A stretch of 52,892 nucleotides of DNA from an uncultured bacterium (lineage in GTDB: Bacteria; Bacillota_I; Bacilli_A; RF39; UBA660): positions 1-52,892 of the forward strand of contig CAMVPB010000006.1 in NCBI GenBank assembly GCA_947169285.1, read 5' to 3'. The position numbers and the translations under genes were made by a program. Of the stretch, positions 1 to 9,202 are shown one piece after another (the stretch's first letter is position 1; each line of letters begins with the position of its first letter). The notes beneath the pieces were generated by a model. That model searched no databases. It was not told the origin of the DNA and was given only the letters and a program-made list of their open reading frames with translations.

Positions 1-170
1 TCTTCTTCTTTCTTTTTCTTGTTTTCAATAGCTCTATCTATTATATCAGGATCTTCACCTTGTTTTATTAACTCTTGTCTCATATATTCTAATTTTTCAA
101 AACTCATCTTTTCTAATGCTCTATCAGCATCTGAATAAAAATAAATATTATCATCATCTGACTTCTTCAT
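1..170 (-). CDS. Small charged hypothetical protein, C-terminus outside the window
   Basis: The reading frame starts at an ATG at 170 and runs off the left edge, so only about 56 residues are visible. It begins MKKSDDDNIYFYSDADRALE and continues as a hydrophilic, Glu/Lys-rich sequence. A clear AGGAG ribosome binding site lies about 6 bases upstream of the ATG. No signal peptide or membrane segment is seen. It lies 36 bases downstream of the SPFH gene on the same strand, so the two are probably co-transcribed. Function not recognised. Confidence 0.7.
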   Translation of the reverse strand, partial: MKKSDDDNIYFYSDADRALEKMSFEKLEYMRQELIKQGEDPDIIDRAIENKKKKEE

Positions 171-206
171 AATAAACTCCTATATATTTATTATAACATG
201 TATGAG

Positions 207-977
207 TTATCTATTTAAGTTAAATAAACCTAAGATGTTTTCTCCTGCATAAGTAGAAGGTAATTTACCATCCCATTTTTCTATAAATTGTTTTGAAATT
301 AATTCATCAGTTAAACTTTGTTTTACTAAATCATTAGCTTTTTTAGTTGCTTCTGCTTCTACTAATTTAGCTTCTGCTTCTAACTTTGCTTTTTCTAATC
401 TTTGTTCTGCTACTTGTTTATCTTCAATTGCTTTTGTATATTCAGAACTAAAGCTTAAGTTTGTAATATTAAAATCATCAATTACTATCCCATATTTTTG
501 AACCTTAGCTTGTAATTCTTTTAAACATTCAGATGAAACTGAACTTCTTTCAGTTATTACTTCAGCTGCAGTATACTTTGCAATAGTTGATTTAATACTT
601 TCCTTAATAGCCGGATCTAATATAGTTGATTCATAATTATTACCTACAGTTTTATAAAGATAAGATGCTTTATCACTTTCAATTCTATAGTTAACTGCTA
701 TATCAGTTTGTATAGGTTGTAAATCTTTACTTGAGCTTTCAGTTTTTAATTCAATCTTTTGAACCTTTATATTAACAATAACAATATCTTCAATATAAGG
801 AATCTTAAAATTAAATCCTTCATTCAATTGACTACTAACAATCTTACCAAATCTAACCTTTAAACCAACTTCACCACTTTTAATAGTTTGGAAACTACTT
901 ATTATAGTTATTAAAGCAAATAACCCAACAACTACATATAAAACAATTTTTTTATAATTTCTTAATTTAAATTTCAT
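207..977 (-). CDS. SPFH/prohibitin-family (band 7) membrane protein
   Basis: The product has 256 residues: a short basic N-terminus, one membrane segment at about residues 10-28, an SPFH domain at about 30-185 and an Ala/Glu/Lys-rich coiled coil at about 180-225. This is the order found in prohibitin, stomatin and HflC-like proteins, which form ring-shaped membrane scaffolds and often modulate membrane proteases. No protease gene is adjacent, so the partner is unknown. A strong AGGAGG site precedes the ATG. The gene has its own promoter at 1175-1203 and a structured leader with an intrinsic terminator, so expression is probably controlled by attenuation. The family call is secure; the role is inference. 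Confidence 0.85.
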   Translation of the reverse strand: MKFKLRNYKKIVLYVVVGLFALITIISSFQTIKSGEVGLKVRFGKIVSSQLNEGFNFKIPYIEDIVIVNIKVQKIELKTESSSKDLQPIQTDIAVNYRIESDKASYLYKTVGNNYESTILDPAIKESIKSTIAKYTAAEVITERSSVSSECLKELQAKVQKYGIVIDDFNITNLSFSSEYTKAIEDKQVAEQRLEKAKLEAEAKLVEAEATKKANDLVKQSLTDELISKQFIEKWDGKLPSTYAGENILGLFNLNR

Positions 978-1039
978 TATTAACCTCCTATTTCAAATTT
1001 AAATCATTTAATTAAATATATCAATATTAATTCTTCATA

Positions 1040-1168
1040 ATCCCTCCTAGAAATATAAAAAGACTTTTATATTTCTATAAAAGTCTTGTTCTTTACATAT
1101 AATCCAGGTTATTAAACCGTGTTATTGAATTATAACATCAATATTGATGGAACTACTCCCTTTCAACG
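1040..1168 (-). promoter_or_regulatory. Riboswitch-like attenuator leader of the SPFH gene (yybP-ykoY/Mn-like?)
   Basis: Between a strong promoter and the SPFH gene, the minus strand holds about 130 bases of structured leader. Near its 5' end is GAAAGGGAGTAGTTC and near its 3' end GAACAAGACTTTT. GTTC pairs with GAAC, and GAAAG can pair with CTTTT, leaving an asymmetric loop of GGAGTAG facing AAGA. That arrangement resembles my recollection of the P1/L1/P2 core of the yybP-ykoY (manganese) riboswitch. Smaller hairpins (CATCAAT/ATTGATG, GTTAT/ATAAC, GGTT/AACC) fill the middle. The 3' P1 strand is also the 5' half of the terminator at 1060-1087, so folding the aptamer would prevent termination (an ON switch). 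The switch architecture is well supported; the ligand class is tentative. Confidence 0.55.
1060..1087 (-). terminator. Intrinsic terminator inside the SPFH leader
   Basis: Perfect 11-bp stem AAGACTTTTAT/ATAAAAGTCTT with a 6-base loop, followed on the minus strand by TTTATATTT. It lies upstream of the SPFH start and downstream of its promoter, so it acts as an attenuator rather than an end-of-gene terminator. A tiny frame (ATG AAG AAT TAA) with its own AGGAGGG site follows directly. Confidence 0.75.
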
Positions 1169-1174
1169 ATATTA

Positions 1175-1203
1175 ATTATACCATAATTGAGTGATTTTTT
1201 CAA
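1175..1203 (-). promoter_or_regulatory. Promoter of the SPFH leader transcript
   Basis: TTGAAA (1198-1203), 17-base spacer, TATAAT (1175-1180) on the minus strand. Initiation would fall near 1168, just before the GAAAGGGAGTAG motif of the leader. Confidence 0.8.
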
Positions 1204-1253
1204 GCTATTTATGTTTTGAGCTCTTCAGATAAGGTGAAGACATTGTTCAGCAT

Positions 1254-3549
1254 TTAATTGTTTTTTATAATCTCATCTATTTCTTTTACAAACTCGCTTC
1301 GCTTGTTAGCATCTTTATCAATTATTAAGTACACTTTATTCTTGGTTCTGGTTAAAGCAACATAGAATAATCTTCTTTCTTCTGCAAATGGTATCGATTC
1401 ACCAATTGGCTTATTTTTATATAAGTCTTCATACCAATAAATATCTGTTTTAAAAGAAGGGAAGTTTTTGTTTAACCCAATTAGTATCACCTCATCAAAA
1501 GTTAACCCTTTTGATTTATGCATAGTCATTCCTTCTATTTGAATGTCTTCATATCCTTTAAATACAATTTTAGATCCTATGTCATCTATTAATTCTTCAT
1601 CATCAGTAATTTTATCTACTATTCTATTGGTTCTTCCTAGTATTAGTATTCTATGTTCAGGATGCTCTTTATATATTTCTTTTATTGTCTCTTTTAAACA
1701 TTCAATTTCTTTCGTTGGATCAGATATGTTATCCATGGATGAATCAATAGAACTATCAAAATATCTATATTCAATAGGATTATCTATGTGCTTATCCGAA
1801 ACCAGTTGTTTCTTTATTTGATCTTCGTTTCTCATAATGAATTCACCAGAGCAATCTATTAATTCTTGACTATTTCTATATGTTTTAGATATTTTAAAGC
1901 TTTTAGAGCCTTTAAAAAATTCATTAAACCTATAAATATATTCAATTCTAGAACCGCTGAATGCATATATACTCTGCCAATCATCTCCAACTGCATATAC
2001 ATTTGCATCATTTCTTTCAGCAGTCTTAAATGCTAATTCGTATTTAATTTGAGATATATCCTGATACTCATCAAGAATTATATAATCAAATCTTAATTTT
2101 GTATCTGTTGTCAATTTTTCTAAATATTTAACTGAATAATATAATAAATCAGAAAAATCAAAATAATATACTGCACCGCCAAAAGCTACATTAGTATAAA
2201 ATCTATTATAGTCCATTATATATTTATATTGTATTCTTATTTTGTCATTGTCATCCCCAGAATAATGTTCCACAAAGTCTTTAGCAATATCATAATTATT
2301 TCTATAGTAAGATTCTTTTCTACAAGTCATACAATTATGAAGAAAATACAAAAATGGGTATACTTGAGAAATAGGATTTAGCCTTAAAATGTGTTCATAT
2401 ATTTTTTCTTCGGATAAATCATTATATTTAACACCTAAAGCAATTAATTTATTATTCAGTTCTTCTACTATCTTATCAAGTGGTAGTCTATTTATTTCAA
2501 TGAATTTATTACCGTTTTTTTTCATGAAAGTCTTCTTTCCATTTTCTAATTCTATTATATTTCTTGTCATCTAATCCAAAATATTCTATATATATTTTTT
2601 CTCCACCATAATTAATAGTGAAATCCGGCTTATAAATAGATTTATTTTCCATTATTTCATCATAGACTTCTTCATAAGAATAATCTAGTCCATGGGAGAA
2701 TAAAAAATTAGCAATAAATAGCTCACCAGCGGATTTAACATATTCTCCTTTAATTGATGTAATCCCCACATCTTTTTTTGCTTGGTAATCAACCCAATCA
2801 TTTATTAACTGTCTGAATTTGTTCTCACTCTTTTTAGCTTCCTCTATTTTGTAATTAACATATGCATCTAAAAATTCATCATATTTTTCATACTTCATAT
2901 AATTATCCATAAAATAAGAACTAAACACAAATTTAAGCTTTCTTTGCTGTTTTAATATATCAAAGTTATCTATTATTTCTTTTATCTTATTTTTATCTTC
3001 AAATATCTTACGAAAATAGTTTAATTGTATTTCATTTAGCATATTTCTATCTAATATTACACATTTTCTATTATAAAAAATTTCTTTTATATAATCGTAC
3101 CCTAAAGAATGAAATGTTGTAACATATACTGGCAAGCCAAAATTTTCTTCTATTCTATTTGCTATTTCTTCAGTAGCTTTTCTAGTATAGCTCATAACTA
3201 GAATTTTCTCTGGATCAGCATTTTTCTTATCAACTAAATATTTGACTTTAGATACCATAGTGGTAGTTTTACCGGTACCTGCTCCTGCAATTATTAATGA
3301 GTATTTTTCATCAGCAAGAATAGCTTTGCATTGTTCTTCATCAAGGTGTATATTATCATCTATGCCTTTGTACATATTATCAAAATAATCTCTATTATCA
3401 CTATACATTTTATTAAGTACAAGATCGTTATATACATCAATATTAAAGCCAGAAGGTATTAAACTACTATTTTCTTTTTTTATATATTCATATAAATAAT
3501 TAGATATATATTCTTGATTATTAAGTCTGTTAGTAAATTCTTTTATCAT
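1254..3549 (-). pseudogene. UvrD/helicase IV-like DNA helicase, frameshifted
   Basis: Two overlapping frames make one superfamily 1 helicase. The N-terminal piece (3549 to 2509) has a Q-motif (LDEEQCKAI) and Walker A AGAGTGKTT at residues 88-96. The C-terminal piece (from about 2570 down to 1254) has DEYQD (motif II), GDDWQSIYAFSG (motif III) and a motif VI region with VALTRTK. The frames meet at a run of eight A (T8 on the plus strand, 2515-2522). Removing one A joins them seamlessly as DFHEKNGNKFIEINR, giving roughly 770 residues. The ATG at 2570 is therefore probably not a genuine start. The gene is either inactivated by a homopolymer indel, phase-variable, or the victim of an assembly error. 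Confidence 0.85.
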
Positions 3550-3631
3550 ACTACCACCATATTATAAATAAATTATATCAAATAATTGAAAATATGGAAA
3601 GCATTTGTTTGTTCTCTTCAGGGGGGCCTGC

Positions 3632-3650
3632 TCTCTTCAGTTAGAAGAGA
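3632..3650. repeat. Small hairpin in the left flank of the element
   Basis: CTCTTC-N5-GAAGAG forms a perfect small dyad. The surrounding TGCTCTCTTCAG (3629-3640) recurs exactly at 19684-19695 beyond the other end of the element, so it may be relic target sequence. Otherwise the 3550-3780 interval holds only the element boundary and no gene. Confidence 0.45.
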
Positions 3651-3726
3651 CCAAATTGTGTTAAACCCTTTAAATACGAGTCTTTTTATATTGGCATAAA
3701 CCGTTATTTACCGTGGCTTTTTAGTA

Positions 3727-3752
3727 TTTTTGTACCTAAATTGTACCTAAAA
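3727..3752. repeat. Left copy of the 26-bp direct repeat (integrase arm or att site)
   Basis: Five T, then GTACCTAAATTGTACCTAAAA. It is identical to 19589-19614 and internally contains two tandem TGTACCTAAA units, as expected for paired arm-type integrase binding sites. The distance to the right copy is 15,862 bases. Confidence 0.8.
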
Positions 3753-3780
3753 AAAGAATTAGCACCTATTCTACTAACTC

Positions 3781-4131
3781 TTAAAATGAATACTTTTCTC
3801 CAAACAATTTGCTTTCAACTATACACAATATAGCATACCCTAAAATAAATAGAAATGCTACTAAGTAAAGATTAGTTATAAATTTAGTTATCATTAAAAA
3901 TAAACCTGTTAATATTGCATAGTTGAATAAAAAACCAAGGCTACCAACGAATTTTACATCCCCATCATACCATGTACCTGTTAAAAAATATGCGAGTGGT
4001 ATAAGAGCACCTCCGAATATCCAATTAACTATTTCCGCCGTTCCAGGATTCTTAATTAAATTAGTAAATGGATTAGGTATTAAAAATTGTCTTACTAAAT
4101 AGCTAATTACTTTAATCAAATGATACAACAT
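3781..4131 (-). CDS. Small multi-pass membrane protein, unknown
   Basis: The product has 116 residues and about three hydrophobic segments (roughly 38-55, 64-85 and 88-108), with no recognisable catalytic motif. A GGGGGTG ribosome binding site precedes the ATG. An extended -10 (TGG-TATAAT at 4155-4163, minus strand) gives it its own promoter just after the terminator of the restriction operon. It is the first gene inside the left end of the element and may be accessory cargo. Function not recognised. Confidence 0.65.
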   Translation of the reverse strand: MLYHLIKVISYLVRQFLIPNPFTNLIKNPGTAEIVNWIFGGALIPLAYFLTGTWYDGDVKFVGSLGFLFNYAILTGLFLMITKFITNLYLVAFLFILGYAILCIVESKLFGEKYSF

Positions 4132-4183
4132 ATCACCCCCTAAATTTAATAAATATTATACCACAGTATTTCTATAATTTAAC

Positions 4184-4211
4184 TAAAAAAAGTCTGGAGC
4201 AATTCCAGACT
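4184..4211 (-). terminator. Terminator of the type I restriction-modification operon
   Basis: Stem AGTCTGGA/TTCCAGACT around a short loop, followed on the minus strand by seven T. It sits 8 bases after the stop of the YgjP-like gene, closing the operon that starts at 11810. Confidence 0.85.
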
Positions 4212-4218
4212 CATCTTA

Positions 4219-4914
4219 TCAATCAATTTTATTTGGATTTAGCAATTCATTAATTGATTCATTATATTCTTCCCATTTTGGACAATATTTATCCATAAGT
4301 AACTTAAAATTATTATTGTGTTTTCTTTCAATTAAATGAATTAACTCATGAATTATTACATATTTAATCTCAGCATCTTTCTTTTTGGCTAAATCTAAAT
4401 TAAATATTATTTCTTTCTTATCAGTATTACAACTGCCCCATTTGTTTTTCATTTTTCTAATAGAATAATTTTTAGCTTTAACTCCAATTAGTTCTTCAAG
4501 TACTGGCATAAACTTTTCTATTTTAACTTGTAAATTATCTTTGTAAAATGAATTTAATAGACGCTCTTTATTATCAATACTTGAAGATTTTCTAACATAC
4601 ATTGCAATTATATTATTTTTTTCTATTTTAACACTTGGAACATTTGAATCATAAACTCTTAAAATATAACGTTTTCCATTTAAATAATGATCTTCTCCAG
4701 AAACATATTCTCTTTTAGTAATACGATTTTGTTCTTCATATTTTTTTAGTTGATTCTTTATCCACTCGTCTTTTGAAATGATCATTGCTTTTATTTTCGA
4801 TATATCCATATTTTTAGGAACTGACGCCTTAATAGATAAATCAGGATATACCTTAAGATTTATGTTTTTTACATCTTTTCTATTTATTTCAATATTATAG
4901 TTATTTATTAACAT
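4219..4914 (-). CDS. YgjP/SprT-like zinc metallopeptidase-fold protein (DUF45 family)
   Basis: The product has 231 residues. The zinc motif HELIH is at 189-193 with a third ligand candidate at H199, preceded by KMKNKWGSC at 154-162, the signature of the YgjP/DUF45 (WLM-like) family. Members are frequently found at the end of type I restriction operons, as here: it starts 6 bases after the hsdR stop and shares the operon terminator. Its role in restriction is not established; processing or turnover of a restriction subunit is a guess. The family assignment is strong. Confidence 0.85.
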   Translation of the reverse strand: MLINNYNIEINRKDVKNINLKVYPDLSIKASVPKNMDISKIKAMIISKDEWIKNQLKKYEEQNRITKREYVSGEDHYLNGKRYILRVYDSNVPSVKIEKNNIIAMYVRKSSSIDNKERLLNSFYKDNLQVKIEKFMPVLEELIGVKAKNYSIRKMKNKWGSCNTDKKEIIFNLDLAKKKDAEIKYVIIHELIHLIERKHNNNFKLLMDKYCPKWEEYNESINELLNPNKID

Positions 4915-4920
4915 TTATAC

Positions 4921-7900
4921 CTAACACCCTCTTGTATTTTTCCATAAATTAAAGATTTCATCAGCTTTTGCCTCATCATCTAATTGCATTAATAATGATA
5001 GCTTTAATTCTTTTTGTTTCATCTTAGAATCCATGAAGTCTTTAGGTACATTATTAATTAAAAATTCATAAAGATCAAGTGTTTTATTTTCATCACTATC
5101 TAATATGTCATATAATCCTCTTAATCTTGTGTTATGTATAGAATTAGGATAATGACCACTTAATTCTGGATTTTTAACTTTCTTAACAAGTTCTATTAAC
5201 TTTTCTAAATATGCCTGATAATCAAGATTTTGTTCTTTCTTTAGCTCTATTAACTCACTCAACAATTCTGACATTTTACTATAATATCTAGGGTTTTTAT
5301 TTTGATTGTTAATTATTGTTGAAGCAATATTATTTTCAATTGCTAAAGCCATTGCTTTTTTATTTTTTCTAAATCCTTTAGGCATAATTTCAGTTGCCTT
5401 ATCAAGCCCACTAGCTACTATTACATCTAGCAATGTGGCCTCATCTAATTTATATTGCAATTCAGAAGTATCTGCTCCAATATAATTATCAATCATATAT
5501 CTCATTGAACTATCATAATTTTTAAGTTCAATATAATCCCCTGCAGATTTCATCACTTCATCTCTAGCATTATTGTAATAATTAACATCACTCTTTATTT
5601 GTTGAATTTCTTCTCTAGAGTATCCTGCCTTAGTCATCTCATCTGCTATATTTGTATAAGCTATTACCAAATCTGAAACTGCATCATAAAATTCAATTCT
5701 TTTAGATTCAGTATTTTTTAAATTTTCTTCTCTTGACTCACTTATTGTATCAAGATCTTGGGCAACAAAGTAATGCAAAAATTCAAGAGTTCCTTTGGGA
5801 TTCTCAACAGGTTCACAAATAGATTTTATTTTCTTTAAAGCATTATTTAATCTATCACTACAGAACTTTAATCTATCTTTTAGTAACCCCGTAATATCTT
5901 CTTTATCAAAATTATCAAATGCACCATTAGTATAATTTTCTACTGCTCCCTCAATATTTTCAAATAAATCTTTATAATCAACTATGTAACCTAAATCTTT
6001 ACCTGCATCAAGTCTATTTACACGACATATAGCTTGAAATAACCCGTGGTCTTGCATTTTCTTATCAATGTATAAATAAGTTGCAGAAGGTGCGTCAAAG
6101 CCTGTTAAAAGTCTATCTACTACTATTAATACTTTCATTTCAGAAGGACTATTAATAAACTTATGAATTGCATCATCTTCAAAACATTGAGTATAATCAT
6201 CGTGCTCATTATCGCTTCTTAATTTAGGATATTTATTTTTATCCCACATTTTATCATACACTTCGTAAATTTTTTGTTTATCAGATATTGTAAATTCACC
6301 ATCTTCTTCGCCTTTAATATCTGTTATGTATGGTGAATATGAAGATATAATTGCACATTTATCAAAACCTTTTGTTTGAAAGATTTCCCAATATCGACAT
6401 GCTTCATAAATAGAACTTGCTACTAGCATTGCAGTTCCTTTATTCTGTTCAAGTCTTGGGATTTTTTCAAAATCAAATATTATGTCCTTTACTATTTCTT
6501 CCAATCTACTACCTGAGCTAGTAATGCTTTGAAGATTGCCCCATCTTTCTTTCAATTTTTGTTTAGCATATTCATTTAAACCTGCAGTTTTCGCTTCAAA
6601 CCACTCATCAATTTTTGCTTTATTATTAATTCTTTGTTCTACGTTTCTTGATTCATAGCATAAATCAACAACTATTCCATCCTTTACTGCTTGATCAAAT
6701 TTATATGTATGAATATACTTCCCAAATTTTTCTAATGTTGTAGCTTTTGATTTTTTCATTAATGGAGTTCCAGTAAAACCGAAAAATGTTGCATTAGGTA
6801 ACAAGCGTTTCATTTCATCATGTAACAATCCAGCCTGAGTCCTATGACATTCATCTACGAATACAAACAAATCTCCTTTAGCAGAAAACTCTTCGTTTTT
6901 ATATTTAGTTAATTCTTTAACATACTCAGAATAGTTTTTGTCTGATTCCTCATCAACCGAACTACCTACTTTATGTATTAAAGAGCAAATTAATCTACCA
7001 TTAGAATAATCATTTAATGATTTTAATAGATCACTACTGCTGGTTGCTCTATGAATCCTTTCACCTGTACTTTCAAAAACATCTTTTATTTGTTTATCTA
7101 ATTCTTTTCTATCAGTAAATATTAATACTCTTGAGTTATCAATATGAGATAAAATCCATTTTGCAATTAAGACCATCGATAATGATTTCCCTGATCCTTG
7201 AGTATGCCATATTATTCCACCTTCATGCTTTAAGGCAAATTCTCTTGCATTTGTTACTCCAAAATACTGATTATATCTTGGGACTTTTTTAATACCACCG
7301 TCAAATACGATAAAATTATCTAATAAATCAATTAATCTTTCTTTTTCAAATAATGATGGTATTTGTTGATCTATTAATAATTCATTTTTGTTAATAAGAT
7401 CATTCACTTTTTCATGTAACTTACCGATAGCTTTATAATCTTCTATCCATGGTAGATAATATTTTGCTGGAGTTAACGTTGTTGCATACTTTAAGCCTTC
7501 AGAATCATTTCCCGCTACTATAAATTGAATTGTTGTAAAAAATCTTTCTATGAATATTGGCTTTTGATTATCAAGGTTTTGTCTTATTCCTTCATTTATA
7601 GATACAGTACTTCTTTTTAATTCTATTACGCCAATTGCAATACCATTTATATATATAACTATATCTGGCCTTTTCTCATTTTGACCTCTATAAGTTACTT
7701 CTTCAGCAACATAAAAATCATTATTGTTAAAATCTTCATAATCTATAAAATATACCTTTTCCTCTTTTTGGCCAATGTATAATGTAATTCCTTTACCATA
7801 TTTTAATAATTCATATACCTCTTTATTAACTTCATATAACGATTTTGTTTCATTATGAGCAACTTTTTTTAACTCAGCTATTGCTTTGCTTGCCAGTTCT

Positions 7901-8073
7901 TTAGGATATTTTTTTACTAAAAACTTTAATAATAATTCTTCCTCAATATTAGAATTATTTTCTCTATCTTCAAAATTACCAAGATAAGTATATTTAAGTT
8001 TTTCTTCAAACACTTTGTGCAATAATCTATCTTGAGTTTTAACTTCTAATTCATTTACACTACCACTACTCAT
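4921..8073 (-). CDS. hsdR: Type I restriction enzyme, R (motor and nuclease) subunit
   Basis: The product has 1050 residues, a normal length for HsdR. The N-terminal nuclease domain shows the PD...ELK pattern (PD at 136-137, ELK at 151-153). The superfamily 2 translocase has Walker A TQGSGKS at 291-297 and DECH at 407-410. Later RecA-like motifs (LTGFDAPSATYLYID, QAICRVNR) are intact. A C-terminal helical region should bind the methylase. The start overlaps the end of hsdS by 8 bases, so translation is probably coupled. With HsdM and HsdS it forms the complex that cuts unmethylated DNA after translocation. No frameshift is visible, so the system looks active. Confidence 0.95.
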   Translation of the reverse strand: MSSGSVNELEVKTQDRLLHKVFEEKLKYTYLGNFEDRENNSNIEEELLLKFLVKKYPKELASKAIAELKKVAHNETKSLYEVNKEVYELLKYGKGITLYIGQKEEKVYFIDYEDFNNNDFYVAEEVTYRGQNEKRPDIVIYINGIAIGVIELKRSTVSINEGIRQNLDNQKPIFIERFFTTIQFIVAGNDSEGLKYATTLTPAKYYLPWIEDYKAIGKLHEKVNDLINKNELLIDQQIPSLFEKERLIDLLDNFIVFDGGIKKVPRYNQYFGVTNAREFALKHEGGIIWHTQGSGKSLSMVLIAKWILSHIDNSRVLIFTDRKELDKQIKDVFESTGERIHRATSSSDLLKSLNDYSNGRLICSLIHKVGSSVDEESDKNYSEYVKELTKYKNEEFSAKGDLFVFVDECHRTQAGLLHDEMKRLLPNATFFGFTGTPLMKKSKATTLEKFGKYIHTYKFDQAVKDGIVVDLCYESRNVEQRINNKAKIDEWFEAKTAGLNEYAKQKLKERWGNLQSITSSGSRLEEIVKDIIFDFEKIPRLEQNKGTAMLVASSIYEACRYWEIFQTKGFDKCAIISSYSPYITDIKGEEDGEFTISDKQKIYEVYDKMWDKNKYPKLRSDNEHDDYTQCFEDDAIHKFINSPSEMKVLIVVDRLLTGFDAPSATYLYIDKKMQDHGLFQAICRVNRLDAGKDLGYIVDYKDLFENIEGAVENYTNGAFDNFDKEDITGLLKDRLKFCSDRLNNALKKIKSICEPVENPKGTLEFLHYFVAQDLDTISESREENLKNTESKRIEFYDAVSDLVIAYTNIADEMTKAGYSREEIQQIKSDVNYYNNARDEVMKSAGDYIELKNYDSSMRYMIDNYIGADTSELQYKLDEATLLDVIVASGLDKATEIMPKGFRKNKKAMALAIENNIASTIINNQNKNPRYYSKMSELLSELIELKKEQNLDYQAYLEKLIELVKKVKNPELSGHYPNSIHNTRLRGLYDILDSDENKTLDLYEFLINNVPKDFMDSKMKQKELKLSLLMQLDDEAKADEIFNLWKNTRGC

Positions 8074-9202
8074 AACTTAACCTCACTTTACCAGTTAACA
8101 ATTCATTTGCCAAACCGTCTTTGATTTTTTTATATTTCAACAGTTTAGATTCTAACTCTTTTATTTCCGATTCCATATCATATAATACTCTGCTAATCTC
8201 TGCTTGCTCATTAATATCAAAAGGTATTTCCAATTCAAACGAAGCAAATTTTTTATTTGAACAAACATACCTTTTACCACTACCTTCACAATATTTTGAA
8301 GCTTGATCTAAGAACTTTTGATTTTGAAAAATATATGCTCTAAATTTCATGTCCATATCAATAGTTGGTCTAAATCTTACGATATGATAACTATATACAA
8401 GATCCTCACTATCTTCTAAAGCAACAGCACTAACTCCAATATCTTCTCTTGTTTCAGATGAAGGAGTTAAAAATATATCTCCAGCTCTTACTAAACATTT
8501 ATTGTACTTATTTTCTGATGCTGTAACGAAGTGTTTACTCATATTATTATAAATAAAATTATTATGCATAATATCCATATAATTAAGCAATCTTACTTTT
8601 CTCTCGTCTTTATTAACTTTTTTATCAACACCATTACCATTAAAGTTACCTACATCACCAATTCTGACTTTTTTCCACTCACCATGTTTGTTTTTACCAT
8701 TTAATAACTCTTGTTTAACAGAATCAAATATTTTATTTTTCTTTGTAATAAGTTCCTGTAAACTATCAATTAAATGATCTATATTTAAAAGCGAGTTAGC
8801 TATTTTTCGTTGCTTATTAATATCATCTTCATATAATATATCAATATCATATATGATCTTTCCAGAAATTACTGGTTGAGCATTTTTGTTTGCATAATTA
8901 TTCAAATTGATATAGTTTAACAGATATCTGAGATAATTATTATCATATCTACTAATAGGTTTAACAATCAATGCATTATCACTTACCCAGCTATTAGAAA
9001 AAGTGATATTTACATTTCCACATTTTTCCCCAACTCTTCCAATTATTAAAGTGTCGCCTGGCACATTGTAATTATTATTATAACCATTAATTCCATTTCC
9101 ACCATAGACAGGATAATCTCCATAATTCATTAGTTTATCTACAGCAATACCATCACCACTATGAACTTTAATCAAAGATCCTAACTTGATTGTTTTTAGC
9201 AT
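8066..9202 (-). CDS. hsdS: Type I restriction-modification specificity subunit
   Basis: The product has 378 residues and two target recognition domains (about 1-130 and 175-310). Each is followed by a helical spacer rich in Lys/Glu/Leu (around 130-170 and 335-372) with the familiar end GLANELLTGK. The first half contains VYGGNGINGYNNNYN and GRVGEKCGNV, typical of HsdS recognition domains. It decides which bipartite sequence the complex methylates or cuts. It overlaps hsdM and hsdR by a few bases. Specificity cannot be read from sequence. No partial second hsdS or inverted repeats were seen, so no shufflon is apparent. Confidence 0.92.
   Translation of the reverse strand: MLKTIKLGSLIKVHSGDGIAVDKLMNYGDYPVYGGNGINGYNNNYNVPGDTLIIGRVGEKCGNVNITFSNSWVSDNALIVKPISRYDNNYLRYLLNYINLNNYANKNAQPVISGKIIYDIDILYEDDINKQRKIANSLLNIDHLIDSLQELITKKNKIFDSVKQELLNGKNKHGEWKKVRIGDVGNFNGNGVDKKVNKDERKVRLLNYMDIMHNNFIYNNMSKHFVTASENKYNKCLVRAGDIFLTPSSETREDIGVSAVALEDSEDLVYSYHIVRFRPTIDMDMKFRAYIFQNQKFLDQASKYCEGSGKRYVCSNKKFASFELEIPFDINEQAEISRVLYDMESEIKELESKLLKYKKIKDGLANELLTGKVRLSYE

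Noticed and set aside
8066-9202. Phase-variable hsdS shuffling locus
   Set aside because: Only one full hsdS is present, with no partial copy or inverted repeats in or near it.
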